Below, piece after piece: positions 24,193 to 35,460 of a DNA stretch of 64,000 bases. The stretch covers positions 72,051,638-72,115,637 of the forward strand of contig OY740765.1 in the NCBI GenBank assembly GCA_963513935.1, given 5' to 3'. The notes beneath the pieces are model-generated. The model had not been told where the DNA came from and searched no databases. It saw only the letters and a list, made by a program, of their open reading frames with translations. Source of the DNA: Aphrophora alni. Its lineage: Eukaryota > Arthropoda > Insecta > Hemiptera > Aphrophoridae. Numbering within the stretch: the first letter of the stretch is position 1; every line of letters begins with the position of its first letter. A program made the translations under genes and the position numbers.

Positions 24193-24712
24193 ACATAATA
24201 TAATGAGTAATAAATTATTTATATTACCTTTATAGTTCCGTCATGTGACTTTGCGTTTGTCTTAATTACAAAGACACGTTTCGGAGTCGTAGCTCCATCT
24301 TCAGTAATTTCACCCCGTAGAGGTCGTTAAAACATCACCAAACGATATTCTCAATGAAAAATTATCATTCCAATCAAACGCATTATTTGAGACGGCAATG
24401 AGTTATAAATAAACTGATATGACCAACCCGTAGTCAGATAACCTTGGCCTCACCGTGATGCCAGTAGTTTGCGAAACATGAAACCGTGCGCATGTAAGAA
24501 AATGTTAAAATCAACCTATACGTGTATTTATTTATTTGTGTGTATAGTGTTAATGTTTTTGTTATGTTTAATGTTTTAACGACCTCTACGGGGTGAAATT
24601 ACTGAAGATGAAGCTACGACTCCGAAACGCGTCTTTGTAATTAACACAAACGCAAAGTCACATGACGGAACTATAAAGGTAATATAAATAATTTATTACT
24701 CATTATATTATA
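24193..24712 (+). mobile_element. tail-only Penelope-like element with long inverted arms
   Basis: Arms of about 142 bases at 24193-24334 and 24571-24712 are near-perfect inverses. They share blocks ACGACCTCTACGGGGTGAAA, CTCCGAAACG and AAAGTCACATGACGGAACTA. The loop carries ATAACCTTGG and GATGCCAGT, matching the 3' flank of the GIY-YIG fragment at 34.6 kb (ATAACCTTGAG, ACGCCAGT). I therefore read it as a 5'-truncated Penelope copy with inverted terminal arms. Both arms contain CTGAAGA then GAAACG(T/C)GTC, a hammerhead-like core. Confidence 0.65.
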
Positions 24713-25475
24713 CAAAGTGACATGGACACCAAACAATGAACATTAAAAAATTACAATTTGTAAATTTTTATAATGTTATATTTTACCTTATCATATCAGA
24801 TTTATGAACATGGTGGGAAATTAGATAATGACAAGAAGGGGAAAAAGATACCATGTGATGCCAGTTACAGCAAACAGCAGTGGCGGCTGGTACTTAAAAA
24901 ATGGCTTGTAGCTAAAATCTACAAAAATGAATATATACTCAGATTTTCTTTCAAACCAGCTTCATATTCTCCAGAACACAGTTATTTAAGCCTAAAAACT
25001 GTGGCATACTGTTCCAAGGTAATCGATTGCTTCAACCCCAGTCTCAGCCCATAAACTCTAGCATCAGTACCTCCCCCTAGTTTTATAACCGACAGTGTAC
25101 CACACTAGGTCCTGTCACTTACCTAACACATGATCTTCCTCCCCATAGACCATTTCAACTTTAATGGATTTCAAAAACGAGTATCTGGTATCTTATCAGT
25201 GCCCATCTGTTGAATTGAGTGGCCGATTAGTTCCACAATTCTGGCATGCCACCAGAGTGAGGTTTTCCAGAAGCCATTCACTTTAGCCTATAGGCTGTCT
25301 TTCTTACCTCTGCCATGATAAATAAATCAATGTGTTGAAGGCATAGTATTATCTCCATTGCAGCAGTTGGTGTTGTGGACATTGTTTCAGTAATACAGAG
25401 ACAGGTCAGCATCTGAGTTTTGGTCAGAGTAGTTTAGGCTCTCTGCTCAGTTCTAACCCATCAAACAATGGCTCC
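24713..25475. other. unassigned, more GC-rich stretch
   Basis: A hAT-like end motif CAGTGGCGGCTGGTACTT starts at about 24879 and resembles the hAT end at 40109. I could not find its partner. The rest (25050-25470) has less extreme base composition, as the LINE pieces do, but I could not place it in a family. Confidence 0.4.
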
Positions 25476-27216
25476 TTAACCCTAGAAGCGGTGTATGTTA
25501 ATTTGTTTTTAAAATTCTTCGTTTGTTTAAAAATGAATAAAAAATATTATTTTTATACAAAACCTAACTTATAAGACATCATTTTTCTCAGAAAGATGCA
25601 TAGAATTCATCTATGTAATAAAAAATTTTTTGAAACGGTTTTGGAGTAAGTATGTTACATGTCAAAAACGAAGTTATCATTTTTCAGGAAAAACCTGTAT
25701 CATCCAAAATCAAAAGCTTACCACATTTTTCTAAGATATACAAAAGTTTTGTGTAATATTTTTGAATATATTTAGAAAACGGAAAAAAAATTTGTTACAT
25801 TTTCAAAATTTAAAAAAATATTTTACGAAAAATGTTAATTTCATCATTTTATTTTCAAAAATTCACTAATATATAATTCAGTAATATATATCTTTTACGC
25901 AACTTCTATATGTCATTATATTCAGAAAGGTGCATAGAATGTAGGTGTGTAGTGAAAAAAATGTTAGATGTATCACATTTGGAGTTTTTTGGTCAAATAC
26001 CAAATAATCGGAGGGTAAAAACAGAATAATTACACAGAAATGGTAATTTAAACCATACAATAATTTTTTTTAAAATTTTTTCAAGTATTTCTAGAGATTT
26101 GTGAATATATTTAGGTGGGAAAAATAATAATTTGTTACATTTTCAAAATAAAATTAACGATATCCCCTAAAAAGTGATACTCTGGCGGTTTAGGTTAGGT
26201 TGGACACCTCGACAATTTAGGCGTAATTAGTAACTTTCTAAAGCTAGGCGTAAGACAAAATCATTAGATTTTACTAAAACAATATACTTTACAAAGAATA
26301 ACACACATATTCACTTGTATAATCAAATAAAACACTCTATATAAGAAAATTTGGATATAGCCTAGATTTACAATTTACGTTTTAGGTTATCCCAAATATA
26401 AACCTTTTACAAACTAGAAATTCACTCAAAAACATAAACTTTAGAAATAAAAACATATATTGTAACTTGTATACAAAATTTATATACAATTTGCATACAC
26501 AAACCTTCAAAATAACAAATATCTACCCCCAAAACAATATGCGCCATGCCTAATATTACAGTTTTTACGTCACACAATTGCTATGTTTGGAGATCAAAAC
26601 AAATCCTTGTAAGTATTTGCCTATATCAAGTGATACCAACTTTAGAATGAAATTTCCTCTACAACATACTGTAAAGAACGAATAAGTTTTTCTACTTAGA
26701 AAAGGGATTACGTCATTTCGTAAACTGCACCGAATGCCAAATGAATTTCGTACTGTCAAGTTTCTTCTATGGTCAAGTAGAAATATTTCTGGATCTGTCA
26801 GATGCAGAAAAATTTGTAATCTACGGTTTGAAAGAGAAAGTTGTGATCTATAGAACAGTGTTTTGGTCAACCCGTTTGACAGATAAACAGAGTTGTAATC
26901 ATATGGGGAAAAATGGCGTCGCATTTAAGATAAGGCGCAGAGTTGAAATTTACGATTTTACGCATCAAAAATATGCAAACTTCACCAATTTTTGGAATAT
27001 TACTTATAACGTTTTGTGGTATTTTTTTTTGCATGATTATGCATCTACGGAGCATTAGCTTTCCAACGGTATTTTATTTATTGTGATAGGACAATTTTAA
27101 GTGGGCGTAATGTTGAATTGCAAAATACGTGTTTTATAGTTGGTGAAGTCAGCCATGAGTAATGTCGCGACCACTTTTTTAGTCAAAAAGTGGTCGCCTA
27201 CCCGTTCGAGGGTTAA
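25476..27216 (+). mobile_element. large TTAA family, copy D
   Basis: TTAA at 25476-25479 followed by CCCTAGAAGCG; right end GTTCGAGGG-TTAA at 27213-27216. Length 1741 bp. It is very close to copy A over its whole length. The subterminal hairpin at 27167-27197 has 13 perfect pairs. Overlapping short frames at 26565-26924 and 26867-27055 (minus) match broken frames in other copies. Confidence 0.8.
27167..27197. repeat. subterminal hairpin of TTAA-family copy D
   Basis: GCGACCACTTTTT, loop TAGTC, then AAAAAGTGGTCGC: 13 perfect pairs. Against copy A, positions 7-9 of the stem differ (ACT for CGG) with matching changes on the other arm. Confidence 0.9.
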
Positions 27217-28116
27217 CACATCATAGGTTGTATAATCCCAGTATAGATGCATTTCATCATAGCTGGTCTTAGTTCCCAAGCTTTCCTCACAACTCTTCTT
27301 ACTGGCATTAACGATTTATTGGGTTTTCCATAATTCGTCTTGAGTGTATATTTCATAGCTACATTAAACAGGTTAATTTTTAAGCCATTATCATATACCC
27401 CTTATCTAGTATTCTTAAAATTATGAAAAGTATCAACTGATCCATTTTCTACTCAGAATTCAATGACAATGTGTCTATATCTGATACTTACCTGACACAT
27501 ACCACTCACTTAAAACATTGTGTATACCATTAGTTCAGAGTGTGAGATCCAAAAACTCACTTCTAGCTTTTGTATTCCCTTTATTAAATATATAAAGATT
27601 AGATGCTACGATATAAAAATGTAAAGACTCACCTATATCATTTGTGTTATTTTCCCCCCTTTTAAATGGTAGGTGAAACATTATGAGTATGGGATAAATA
27701 CTTGAAAGTTACAAAAGGCCAACAACTATCTATGATATAGTCTAACTAAGCATATTTACAATCTTTAACTCTTTATTTTCCAGTTGAGTCAGATTGTTCA
27801 CTAATTTATAAAGAAACAGGAGCTCATAAAATATCCTACTTTATGGTTGGTATTATAACAATTCTTCTCATTATTTGTAATCATCACTTTTCATCCTCAC
27901 CTTAAAGTTTTAAGTGATTTCCTCAAAAATGTAATTTCATCGGACACCAAACCTCATAAAAATTAAAAATTTGGATTCAGTTAAATTGCCTGTTTTTGAG
28001 ATAATGTGTGACAATGAACCAAGGATTGACAAAAAGACACAGATCTAGCTGATGTCATTACAAAAATGTTTGTGTTCCTAGTGGATGAAAACACCAAGAA
28101 GCATCGATAACACCAT

Positions 28117-28154
<38 letters not shown>

Positions 28155-28389
28155 ATTTTTTAAAGGATGTATTATTATTTTATTATCAGATATGTTACTA
28201 AAATGTAAATAAGTTTTTTTAGTTAGAAAATTAGGACATAATGAGATTTTAAGGGTTTTAGGTTTTAGTCAGCTCTCAAAAATATGTAAATATTCAAAAT
28301 TTAAAAGGAAAAAAATCGTATAGGCCTAATTCACATTTTGTTAAATTTTTTTTGTTTTTTTTTGTTTTTTTTTTTAGTTATAATAGGGC
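27217..28389. other. no gene; (TA)n at 28119-28150
   Basis: No supported coding sequence. A 32-base TA run lies at 28119-28150, and a T-rich run at about 28345-28375. Confidence 0.55.
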
Positions 28390-28503
28390 CAGGTAATACA
28401 TTCCAAAATCAAATTTTAACTCAGTGTTCCAATATATAAATGTTATGAGTTTATGTATTTTGGAACACTGAGTTGTGATTTGATTTTGGGATGTAATTAA
28501 CTG
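28390..28503. repeat. foldback repeat
   Basis: TAATACATTCCAAAATCAAA and ACTCAGTGTTCCAA on the left are inverted as TTGGAACACTGAGTT and TTTGATTTTGGGATGTAATT on the right. Arms are about 45 bases with a spacer of about 20. It sits directly left of the hAT element at 28526. Confidence 0.8.
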
Positions 28504-28525
28504 TTCCTCTTATACCTCCTTCCCC

Positions 28526-29599
28526 CAGGGCCCTCGCGTGGTATTGGCGCCCAGGGCGGGATGTTGTCAGCCCCCCCCAACACACAATGAGCGATGCTCG
28601 TTAAACAAAGTTGCTTAGCGGGTTACGTCACTCTCTGAACAAGAGACACCTAAACGGATTGAATTACCTTACAAAAATACTAGAGTCAGGAATTGGGAAT
28701 TAAATTACTTAAATTTTGATGAAAATTATTTTTTAATTAATGATAATTAAATCCATACAAATAAAGTAAGAAAATATTAACACCCATAAAAAGTACTGTA
28801 TATATATATGTTATTAATTAATACAATACAAATTGAAATTAATGCAATGGCGTGCAAAACCTCAAACCAAACCTACTCTGAATAGAATATACATAATAAA
28901 AGTAAACCTCGTTATCACAATTAGATATAAGATCCTAAACATTAAATGGCATTCGCCTGGATTTTGCATGAGCAAATGTCTTGAGAATGTCTTTAAAGTT
29001 TATTTTTCTAACCTCATCGTTTTCAATCGACATGATGGCAAAAGAATTCAGTCTCTCCTGTGACATGGTTGACCGTAAATATGTCTTTATAAGTTTCAGC
29101 TTACTGAAGCTACACTCAGCACTCACAACTGTCACTGGTGTAGTTAACAAAACCCTTAGTGTGCAATCCAGAGATTTATAAATAAGTCTTTGCTAGAACA
29201 GGGCAGCGACTCGTGTGTACAGAGCGACACTATGCGACATTGCAATATTGATTTATATTAAGATAATTAAGTTGGGACAGGGCCTTCAACTCTACAGTGG
29301 AGTTCATTATTAGGCTATTATTACTAAACTAAAAGTAGTATACAAGCAAACCCAGCTACTCAATTTTTATAAAATATTTTATTTGGGAAAACGTTGCAAA
29401 TATATAAAGTGATTGGTGTCAAATATGTATTTGTTCAATAAATGCATACAACGAAATATTCAAAATTCAGTTATACATAACTTTCCAAAATACGTTATGT
29501 ACATCTAACTTAATTTTTTGTATTACTTTTGCCGTGGCACTCGCGGCGCCCCCTGCCCGCGGCGCCCTAGGCAGTCGCCCCACCTACACGACGACCCTG
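28526..29599 (-). mobile_element. short hAT element
   Basis: Left end CAGGGCCCTCGCGTGG, right end the inverse of CAGGGTCGTCGTGTAGG. Both have GC-rich subterminal blocks with GCGCC. Flanking 8-mers are CCTTCCCC and CCTCCCCC, a 7-of-8 match, as expected of an aged hAT target duplication. At 1074 bp it has lost most of the transposase. Confidence 0.8.
28935..29185 (-). pseudogene. hAT transposase C-terminal dimerisation region
   Basis: Minus-strand frame LRVLLTTPVTVVSAECSFSK, LKLIKTYLRSTMSQERLNSF, AIMSIENDEV. This is the C-terminal hAT dimerisation block (usually TLPVTVASAERSFSKLKLIK...LRSTM.QERL..LA.LSIE) found in TTF-zinc-finger/ZMYM-like hAT transposases. The rest of the protein, including the catalytic core, is deleted. 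A normal stop after MPFNV at 28935 is kept. Confidence 0.9.
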
Positions 29600-30244
29600 C
29601 CTCCCCCCAATATAAAACTCAAACATCAAGGAGTACAACAATTTTTTTAAGTTTTTTGGAGCAGTCAGTGGGTCCACGTACATTCAAACTTATGTCATTT
29701 CGGAACCTAACCCTTAAGGCCGAACATTTGGGGAAGGGGGTGTAAAAAGTGTAAACTGATTTTGGGCAAGAGGTTTTAAAAACTGTTTACTGTAATATAG
29801 AAATATTTTGCAAGCGTATGTTAAAAACGTCACAAAATGTTTTATTTACAGTATAATTTTTTTTATTGAAGATAAATAAATGGGCTTTTTAATGTATGAA
29901 CATATAAGCTGAAATTATTTTTATTTTAATTTTAAAACTCCAAAATTGGGAAAAAATATAAATTGTGTTTTAAAATTTAAAATTAAAATTTTTCTGTTTT
30001 TAAAACAAACAAAAATTTTACTAAGGGAAGTTGATTTTTATTATGTCTTCTATTAATCCTGAAAATTTCATGAAGATAGTACTAAAAAAACAAAAATTAG
30101 CTTAGGCAATAAGTGTATTTTGAAATGAAATACTCGCATAAAATCTTTTGAAATACTGCATAACTAACACACTAAACACAGTTTATAGTCACATATTTAC
30201 ACTAAAATGAAAAACTACTTGTTTATTAATTGTTTACTGTTTTT
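29600..30244. other. no recognisable feature
   Basis: AT-rich, nothing supported apart from the hAT target duplication at its left edge. Confidence 0.5.
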
Positions 30245-30970
30245 TATCGGCATACATGTTTGAAATGACATTCATCATAGCAGCCTTCACCACACCTTGC
30301 ACATATTCTTCTAGACCTTTTCCTCTTCCCTTTTACAAAAAACAAAAAAAAAAAAAAAAAAAACAACAACAACAACTTTACAGATCTTTTGCTTTCCAGA
30401 TAGTTTTACAGTTCCAGCTTCTCTACAATTATCACTATCTCCTTCAATTGGTCTAGTAGCTCTTCGACTATTTTCTTCAAGATGTTGTTCTAACCAATTC
30501 GCTGACACATCTTCAACAATTGTTACAATAAACTGGTTATTTGTACATGTTTTTGAGGTTTTCTCTTTCATGATTTTCTTTATTTAAAACAAATGAATTA
30601 AAAACCATTCTAGCAAAAATATTGAATGCTACCTTTTTCCAGTACTTAATAGTTCTGAACTCAATAAGATAAATATATAACGTCATGTCAAAATGATCTA
30701 TTCCCTCATATGTTTGTTATAATCAATTACATCAGTAGGTTTTTAATTTATTGTTTCACTTCCATATCTTCTGCATCTTATTTCTTTATCCTGAGTTGTT
30801 GTCTTTGTTGATAATAGAAGAAATATCTTTTGTGACTCTTTTTATCTGTATGCCATAGAGACCAAATGATCTTTCTTGTAGTACAGTTTGCTGCCTACTG
30901 GAAGTTGTTGTTTTATTTCCTGTTGTAAACCTTTTCTGTTCTTCCTAATTGTTCCAGTGAAAAATGTTAT
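30245..30970 (-). pseudogene. piggyBac-like transposase, C-terminal half
   Basis: Read on the minus strand: TGTIRKNRKGLQQEIKQQL, then YYKKDHLVSMAYR, LLLSTKTTTQ, YNKHMRGIDHFDM, RTIKYWKKVAFNIFARM and finally a cysteine-rich end ICARCGEGCYDECHFKHVC with a stop at 30245-30247. These blocks in this order match the catalytic-core C-terminal half and terminal cysteine-rich finger of piggyBac/PGBD transposases, which cut and paste at TTAA. Stops and a frame change at the T-run (30340-30360) show it is dead. The N-terminal half is missing. It lies between two copies of the large TTAA family, but no TTAA ends were found for it. Confidence 0.85.
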
Positions 30971-30974
30971 TTAC

Positions 30975-31572
30975 TATGTTAAAAAAACCAAAAATTAGTT
31001 CAAACTGAATACAAGATAACATTTTACGAAACCAGGGTGTGCTTTGTGAAGGTGTAGTGGACCATTAAGATTTTAGTGTTGGTTTGTATATTATCTATAC
31101 TTGTTTTTATTCCTGTTCTTTGCACGGTTATAAATTTAAGTTACTACTTCTTTTTCTTTTTAATTCTGTCTTTTCAAGCTGCAAAAAAAGAAGAAAAAAG
31201 TATAATATTGAAATTCAGCATTATTTTCCTTTTGAAAAGGCTCAACAGATTGATGAAAATTGTAGTAAGTTTTTCCACTTAAGTAGCCATTATAATTTAG
31301 TTATAATGAAATTTTATGTTTAAACAATGTTCATACCGCCCTTATAGAATGAAACTGGTTTGGAATTTGAGAAATTACATATCTTAGGTCAACAAAAAAC
31401 CACGGAGCAACCAGAAGGGGTAGGGGGGAGTTAGATTTTGATATTTTGTAATTTCCCTCCCATGTATTGAAAAATTTGTAATTAATAGGAATTAAATCCC
31501 TTGGGTACTGATAATTTATAATTTTCGAACATACTAATGAATGAATGAATGTTTATAAGTCATAAACATTTT
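30975..31572. other. no recognisable feature
   Basis: AT-rich. Overlapping short plus-strand frames at 31076-31323 are low-complexity and not supported. Confidence 0.5.
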
Positions 31573-33312
31573 TTAACCCTCCAACCGGCAATGTTAGTTT
31601 TCTTGACAATTCTTCGTTTGTTTAAAAATTAATAAAATATATTATTTTTACACAAAACCTAACTTATAAGAAATCATTTTTCTCAGAAAGATGCATAGAA
31701 TTCATCTAAGTAATAATAAAAAAAAATTTCAAACGGTTTTGGAGTAAGTATGTTACATGTCAAAAAATGATGTTATCATTTTTCAGAAATACCTGTATCA
31801 CCCAAAATCAATAGCTTACCACCTATTTCTAAGATATACACAATTTTTGTGTATTATTTGTGAATATATTTAGGGGGGAAAAAATATAAATTTGTTACAT
31901 TTTCAAAATGTAAAAAATTATTTTATGAATTTCGGGACATTGGTCATTTTATTTTCAACAATTTACCAAACATAGTAATATATATTTTATACAAAAGTTC
32001 TATATCTCAGTATGTTCAGAAAGGTGCATAGAATGTAGGTGTGTAGTGAAAAAAAAATGTGAGATGTATCACATTTGGAGTTTTTTGGTCAAATACCAAA
32101 AAATCGAAAAGTAACGGAACAGAAATTTCACAGAAATGGTAATGAATAACATACTAATAGATGTTTTGGATTTTTTTCAACCATTACTTGATATTTGTAA
32201 TATATTTGTGAATATATTTAGGGGAAAAAAATAATAATTTGTTACATTTTCAAAATAAAAACAACGATTTTGACTAAAAAGTGATACTCTGGCGGTTGAG
32301 GTTAGGTTAGACATCTCAACAATTTAGGCGTAATTAGTAACTTTCTAAAGCTAGGCCCAAGACAAAATCATTAGATTTTATTAAGACAATATACTTTACA
32401 AAGAATAACACACATATTCACTTGTATAATCATATAAAACACTAAATATAAGAAAATTTGCATATAGGCTACACTTACAACTTGCCTTTTAGGTTATTCC
32501 ATGTACACACTCGAAATTCACTCAAAAACATAAGCTTTAGAAATAAAAAATCATATATTGTAAATTGTATACACAATTTATATACAATTTGTATACACAA
32601 ACCTTCAAAATAAAAATATTACACAAATGCCACGCCCTTTTGCTTCTATTTTATTTCACTGCATCGCGATAGATTGACTATGTTTGGTCTTGAAAAGAAG
32701 AATCTGAAAATAACTGTACAGTATGTCAAGTAGTACCAACTTGTAGAAATAAATTTCCTCTACAACATACTGTAAAGTTCGATTACAAAAATTGAACTCA
32801 GTAATCGATTATGCCATTTCGTTAACTGCACCGAATGCCAATTGAATTTTCGTGCCGTCAAGTTTGTAGTTTTGTCAAGCAGAAATATCTCTGGATCTGT
32901 GAGACGCAGAAAAATTTGTAATCTACGGTTAGAAAGAGAAACATGTGATCTATAGAACAGTGTTTTGGTTGACTTAATTGACAGATAAATAGAGTTGTAA
33001 TCATATCGGGGAAAATGGCGTCGCGTTTTACGAAAAGGCGCAGAGTTGAAATTTACGATTTTACGCATCAAAAATATGCGAACTTCACCAATTTTTGGAA
33101 TATTATTTATAACGTTTTGTGGTATTTTTTTTTGCATGATTATGCATCTACGGAACATTAGCTTTCCATTTTATAACAGTTTATTTATTGCGATAGGACC
33201 ATTCTAAGTGGGCGTAATGGTGAATTGCAAAATACATGTTTTAGAGTTGGTGAAATCACTTGGGAACACGTGGCAGACCTACTTGTAGGTCGCGTGCCAT
33301 TTTAAGGGTTAT
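31573..33312 (+). mobile_element. large TTAA family, copy E
   Basis: Left TTAA at 31573-31576 followed by CCCTCCAACCGG; right end AAGGG then TTAT (expected TTAA, one mutation) at 33312. About 1.74 kb. The subterminal stem is different in sequence from A and D but still paired: GACCTAC-TT-GTAGGTC with outer GGCA/TGCC. It has the longest version of the shared minus-strand frame (32760-33158, 132 codons). Confidence 0.8.
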
Positions 33313-33790
33313 GAGGAATATTTTAAAAATTACAGTAGCTCTCTTAAGATTTCCAAATATTCTAGTAATAAGCTCCTACAAGTTTATTGGTAAATTTCAA
33401 AATAGGGGCTACGTTTTCAAAATAACGTCATACCTATGGGTTCTACAAGGTTGTCTACAGAAACCTAATGGTTTTTTAAGTAAAATATGCTGGTGAATCT
33501 GACATGTAAGTATTAATCAAAGATTGTTCAGTAATGATGGAGTAGTGGCCTGGTGTACATTGTGTGTTCATTTTTAAAATTATGAGTAATATATTATTCC
33601 ATCGGGATTTCAATTTTCTACATCATGGTGATGTTCATAACCGCAATATGATAAAGTTATGGATAAAGAATTTCTGATCTACTGCAATGATAAACAAACC
33701 ATCAGGTCCTATGCATACCGTGAGAACCCCTCCAAACATTGATAGTAAGATTAATTTTCTTTTGGTATCCAAGTCAACATAATATAATAA
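33313..33790. other. no recognisable feature
   Basis: No supported gene; a 78-codon plus-strand frame (33260-33496) overlapping the end of copy E is not recognised. Confidence 0.45.
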
Positions 33791-34832
33791 AAGTTTACTT
33801 ACTTTCTTATGTGTCCATCACATGACTTCCTTTTTCTACTACGACACGTTCCGGAGATTTACTCCATCATCAGAATCGTTATCACTTTTAAACATTCGTA
33901 TCGTATCGAGCTCGTTAAACATTTAATAAAACACACAAACACTGGATTATAACAGTATGTTACATATACGTATCACAATACTACTTGAACAGGAAGATTA
34001 CTTGGGAAAACTGAATACAATTAAATATATTGATATGGCCAATGGTTATAAGTGTTCTATGATAAACGTCTTATTAAATAAAAAACAAAGTAAAATCTTT
34101 AAAACTCCAGGAAAACACCACATAGCTTGTGAATATGGAAACACACTACCGAGAATAATTTAAAAAAATTAAACATCATTACAGCATTTCGAACCCATAA
34201 TAACATTAAAAAACTTCTTAGTCAAAAACCAGACAAAGAGTCAATATATAAAACTGGTATTTATACATTAATTTGTGATGAATGTGATTCATTCTACATA
34301 GGTCAAATGAGGATAGCGTTCCATCAAAGATTCAAAGAATATTTGCCGAAAAAAACAGAGATGGCAATAAATCTAATTATGCACACCACCTGATAGACGA
34401 GGACCATAGCTATACAGATTTTGAAACCAATTTGATACTATTACATGGGTGCAAAAAAGGCAAACTTATGGATGCTATCATGGAGTATAAAATATACAAA
34501 GCTTTTAAAAACAATGAAAACCAAGTTATGAACAACCATTTTCATTTCTCCTCTAACTTGCTCTATGACACGGCTATTAATATACAAGAAAACGGGCTGT
34601 CTAGTAAAGTCACTGTGTGATTACATAACCTTGAGACGCCAGTTATACTTGTACCACCATACAAGGTGCATCCCATGCTATAAAATGAGTGTTTTCTGTG
34701 GTTGTGTTTTTTATTAATTGTTTGACGAGCTTGTAAGAGTGATAACGATTCTGATGATGCAGTAAATCACTGAAACGTGTCATAGTAGAAAAAAGAAGTC
34801 ACATGACGGACACATTAGAAAGTAAGTAAGCT
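33791..34832 (+). mobile_element. 5'-truncated Penelope-like element between inverted arms
   Basis: Arms at 33791-33945 and 34685-34832 are inverses (TTACTTACTTTCTTATGTGT; CGACACGTTCCGGAG; TGATGGAGTAAATC; ATAACGATTCTGATGATG). Between them is the end of a Penelope reading frame with a GIY-YIG region. Inverted terminal copies are a known arrangement for Penelope-like elements. Both arms carry CTGATGA followed by a short stem and a GAAAC/GGAAC-GTGTC block. Confidence 0.8.
33957..34620 (+). pseudogene. Penelope-like RT end and GIY-YIG endonuclease
   Basis: The first frame has GKLNTIKYIDMANGYKCSMI and NVLLNKKQSKIF, as in the region linking RT to endonuclease in Penelope-like proteins. After a stop near 34163 comes ITAFRTHNNIKKLL, then TGIYTLICDECDSFYIGQ, RIAFHQRFKEYLPKK. 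This is the GIY-YIG core: IYTLIC, CDSFYIGQ and an RF.EY block close to the usual RxxEH. A one-base shift then gives the C-terminus NYAHHLIDEDHSYTDF, NLILLHGCKKGKLMDA, NNHFHFSSNLLYDTA. The histidine and conserved glutamate after the arginine differ from the consensus, and frame breaks make it dead. Confidence 0.82.
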
Positions 34833-35254
34833 TTTATTAACAGTAAGGTAACATTGTTTTTATTAACAGGTAATCATTGCTTTTATTAACAGCAATGATA
34901 AGGAGCGCGCTCAAGTAGAAACCATGCTGTAACCCTTCATTTTTCTTGTAGGATTATCAGAAGAATTTTTCACACAGATTTGAACTGTTGTTGTTCATAT
35001 GGCACTTGTGAAGAGTCACTCCATCTTGTTTCTTGCATCCCAGTATAAATCCATGAAACCTAGGTTTGCAATTTGAAAGTTTGCAAGTAAATTAACCTCA
35101 AATATTTAGTGAAAATATCAAAAATTCAAAATGGCAATTTATATCTGTGTGTCTACAATAATTGTTTGGGTACTTCCAGACATGTTAGGCTTGAAAATTT
35201 GCAAGTAGATAGGAACTAACCTCAAATATTCTAGGTAGACCTATTCCAGCTGAG
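34833..35254. other. no gene
   Basis: Three loose copies of TTTTATTAACAG lie at 34848-34892 next to the Penelope arm. Nothing else is supported. Confidence 0.45.
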
Positions 35255-35460
35255 TTTACACTTTTCTTCATCTAGTCTTGGGTTAGGTCCCTCACTTTCA
35301 TCTTTCCTATCAGGTCGCTATTGACCAACTCTCGTTGCCGACCCTGATGCTATTAGAATATTTGGAGCCTAGGAGTGTTTAATTTTATGTTCTTTTTTTC
35401 TTTCTTTTTTTATAAATTGATGATGGCCGAGAAGTTTTTTGTCTTTAAAAAAGACCAAAA
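35255..35460 (+). repeat. dispersed LINE-tail-like repeat, copy 1
   Basis: Contains TTTCATCTTTCCTATCAGGT, CCGACCCTGATGCTATTAGA, GTTCTTTTTTTCTTTC and TGATGATGGCCGAGAAG. Related copies lie at 47850-48012 and 51625-51722, all on the same strand. The ends run into A-rich sequence. I infer the 3' UTR of a LINE family inserted as 5'-truncated copies. Confidence 0.6.

Noticed and set aside
24879..25054. A hAT element starting CAGTGGCGGCTGGTACTT, with the open frame at 24773-25054
   Set aside because: The end motif is suggestive, but no partner end, target duplication or transposase signature was found, and the frame has no recognisable family.
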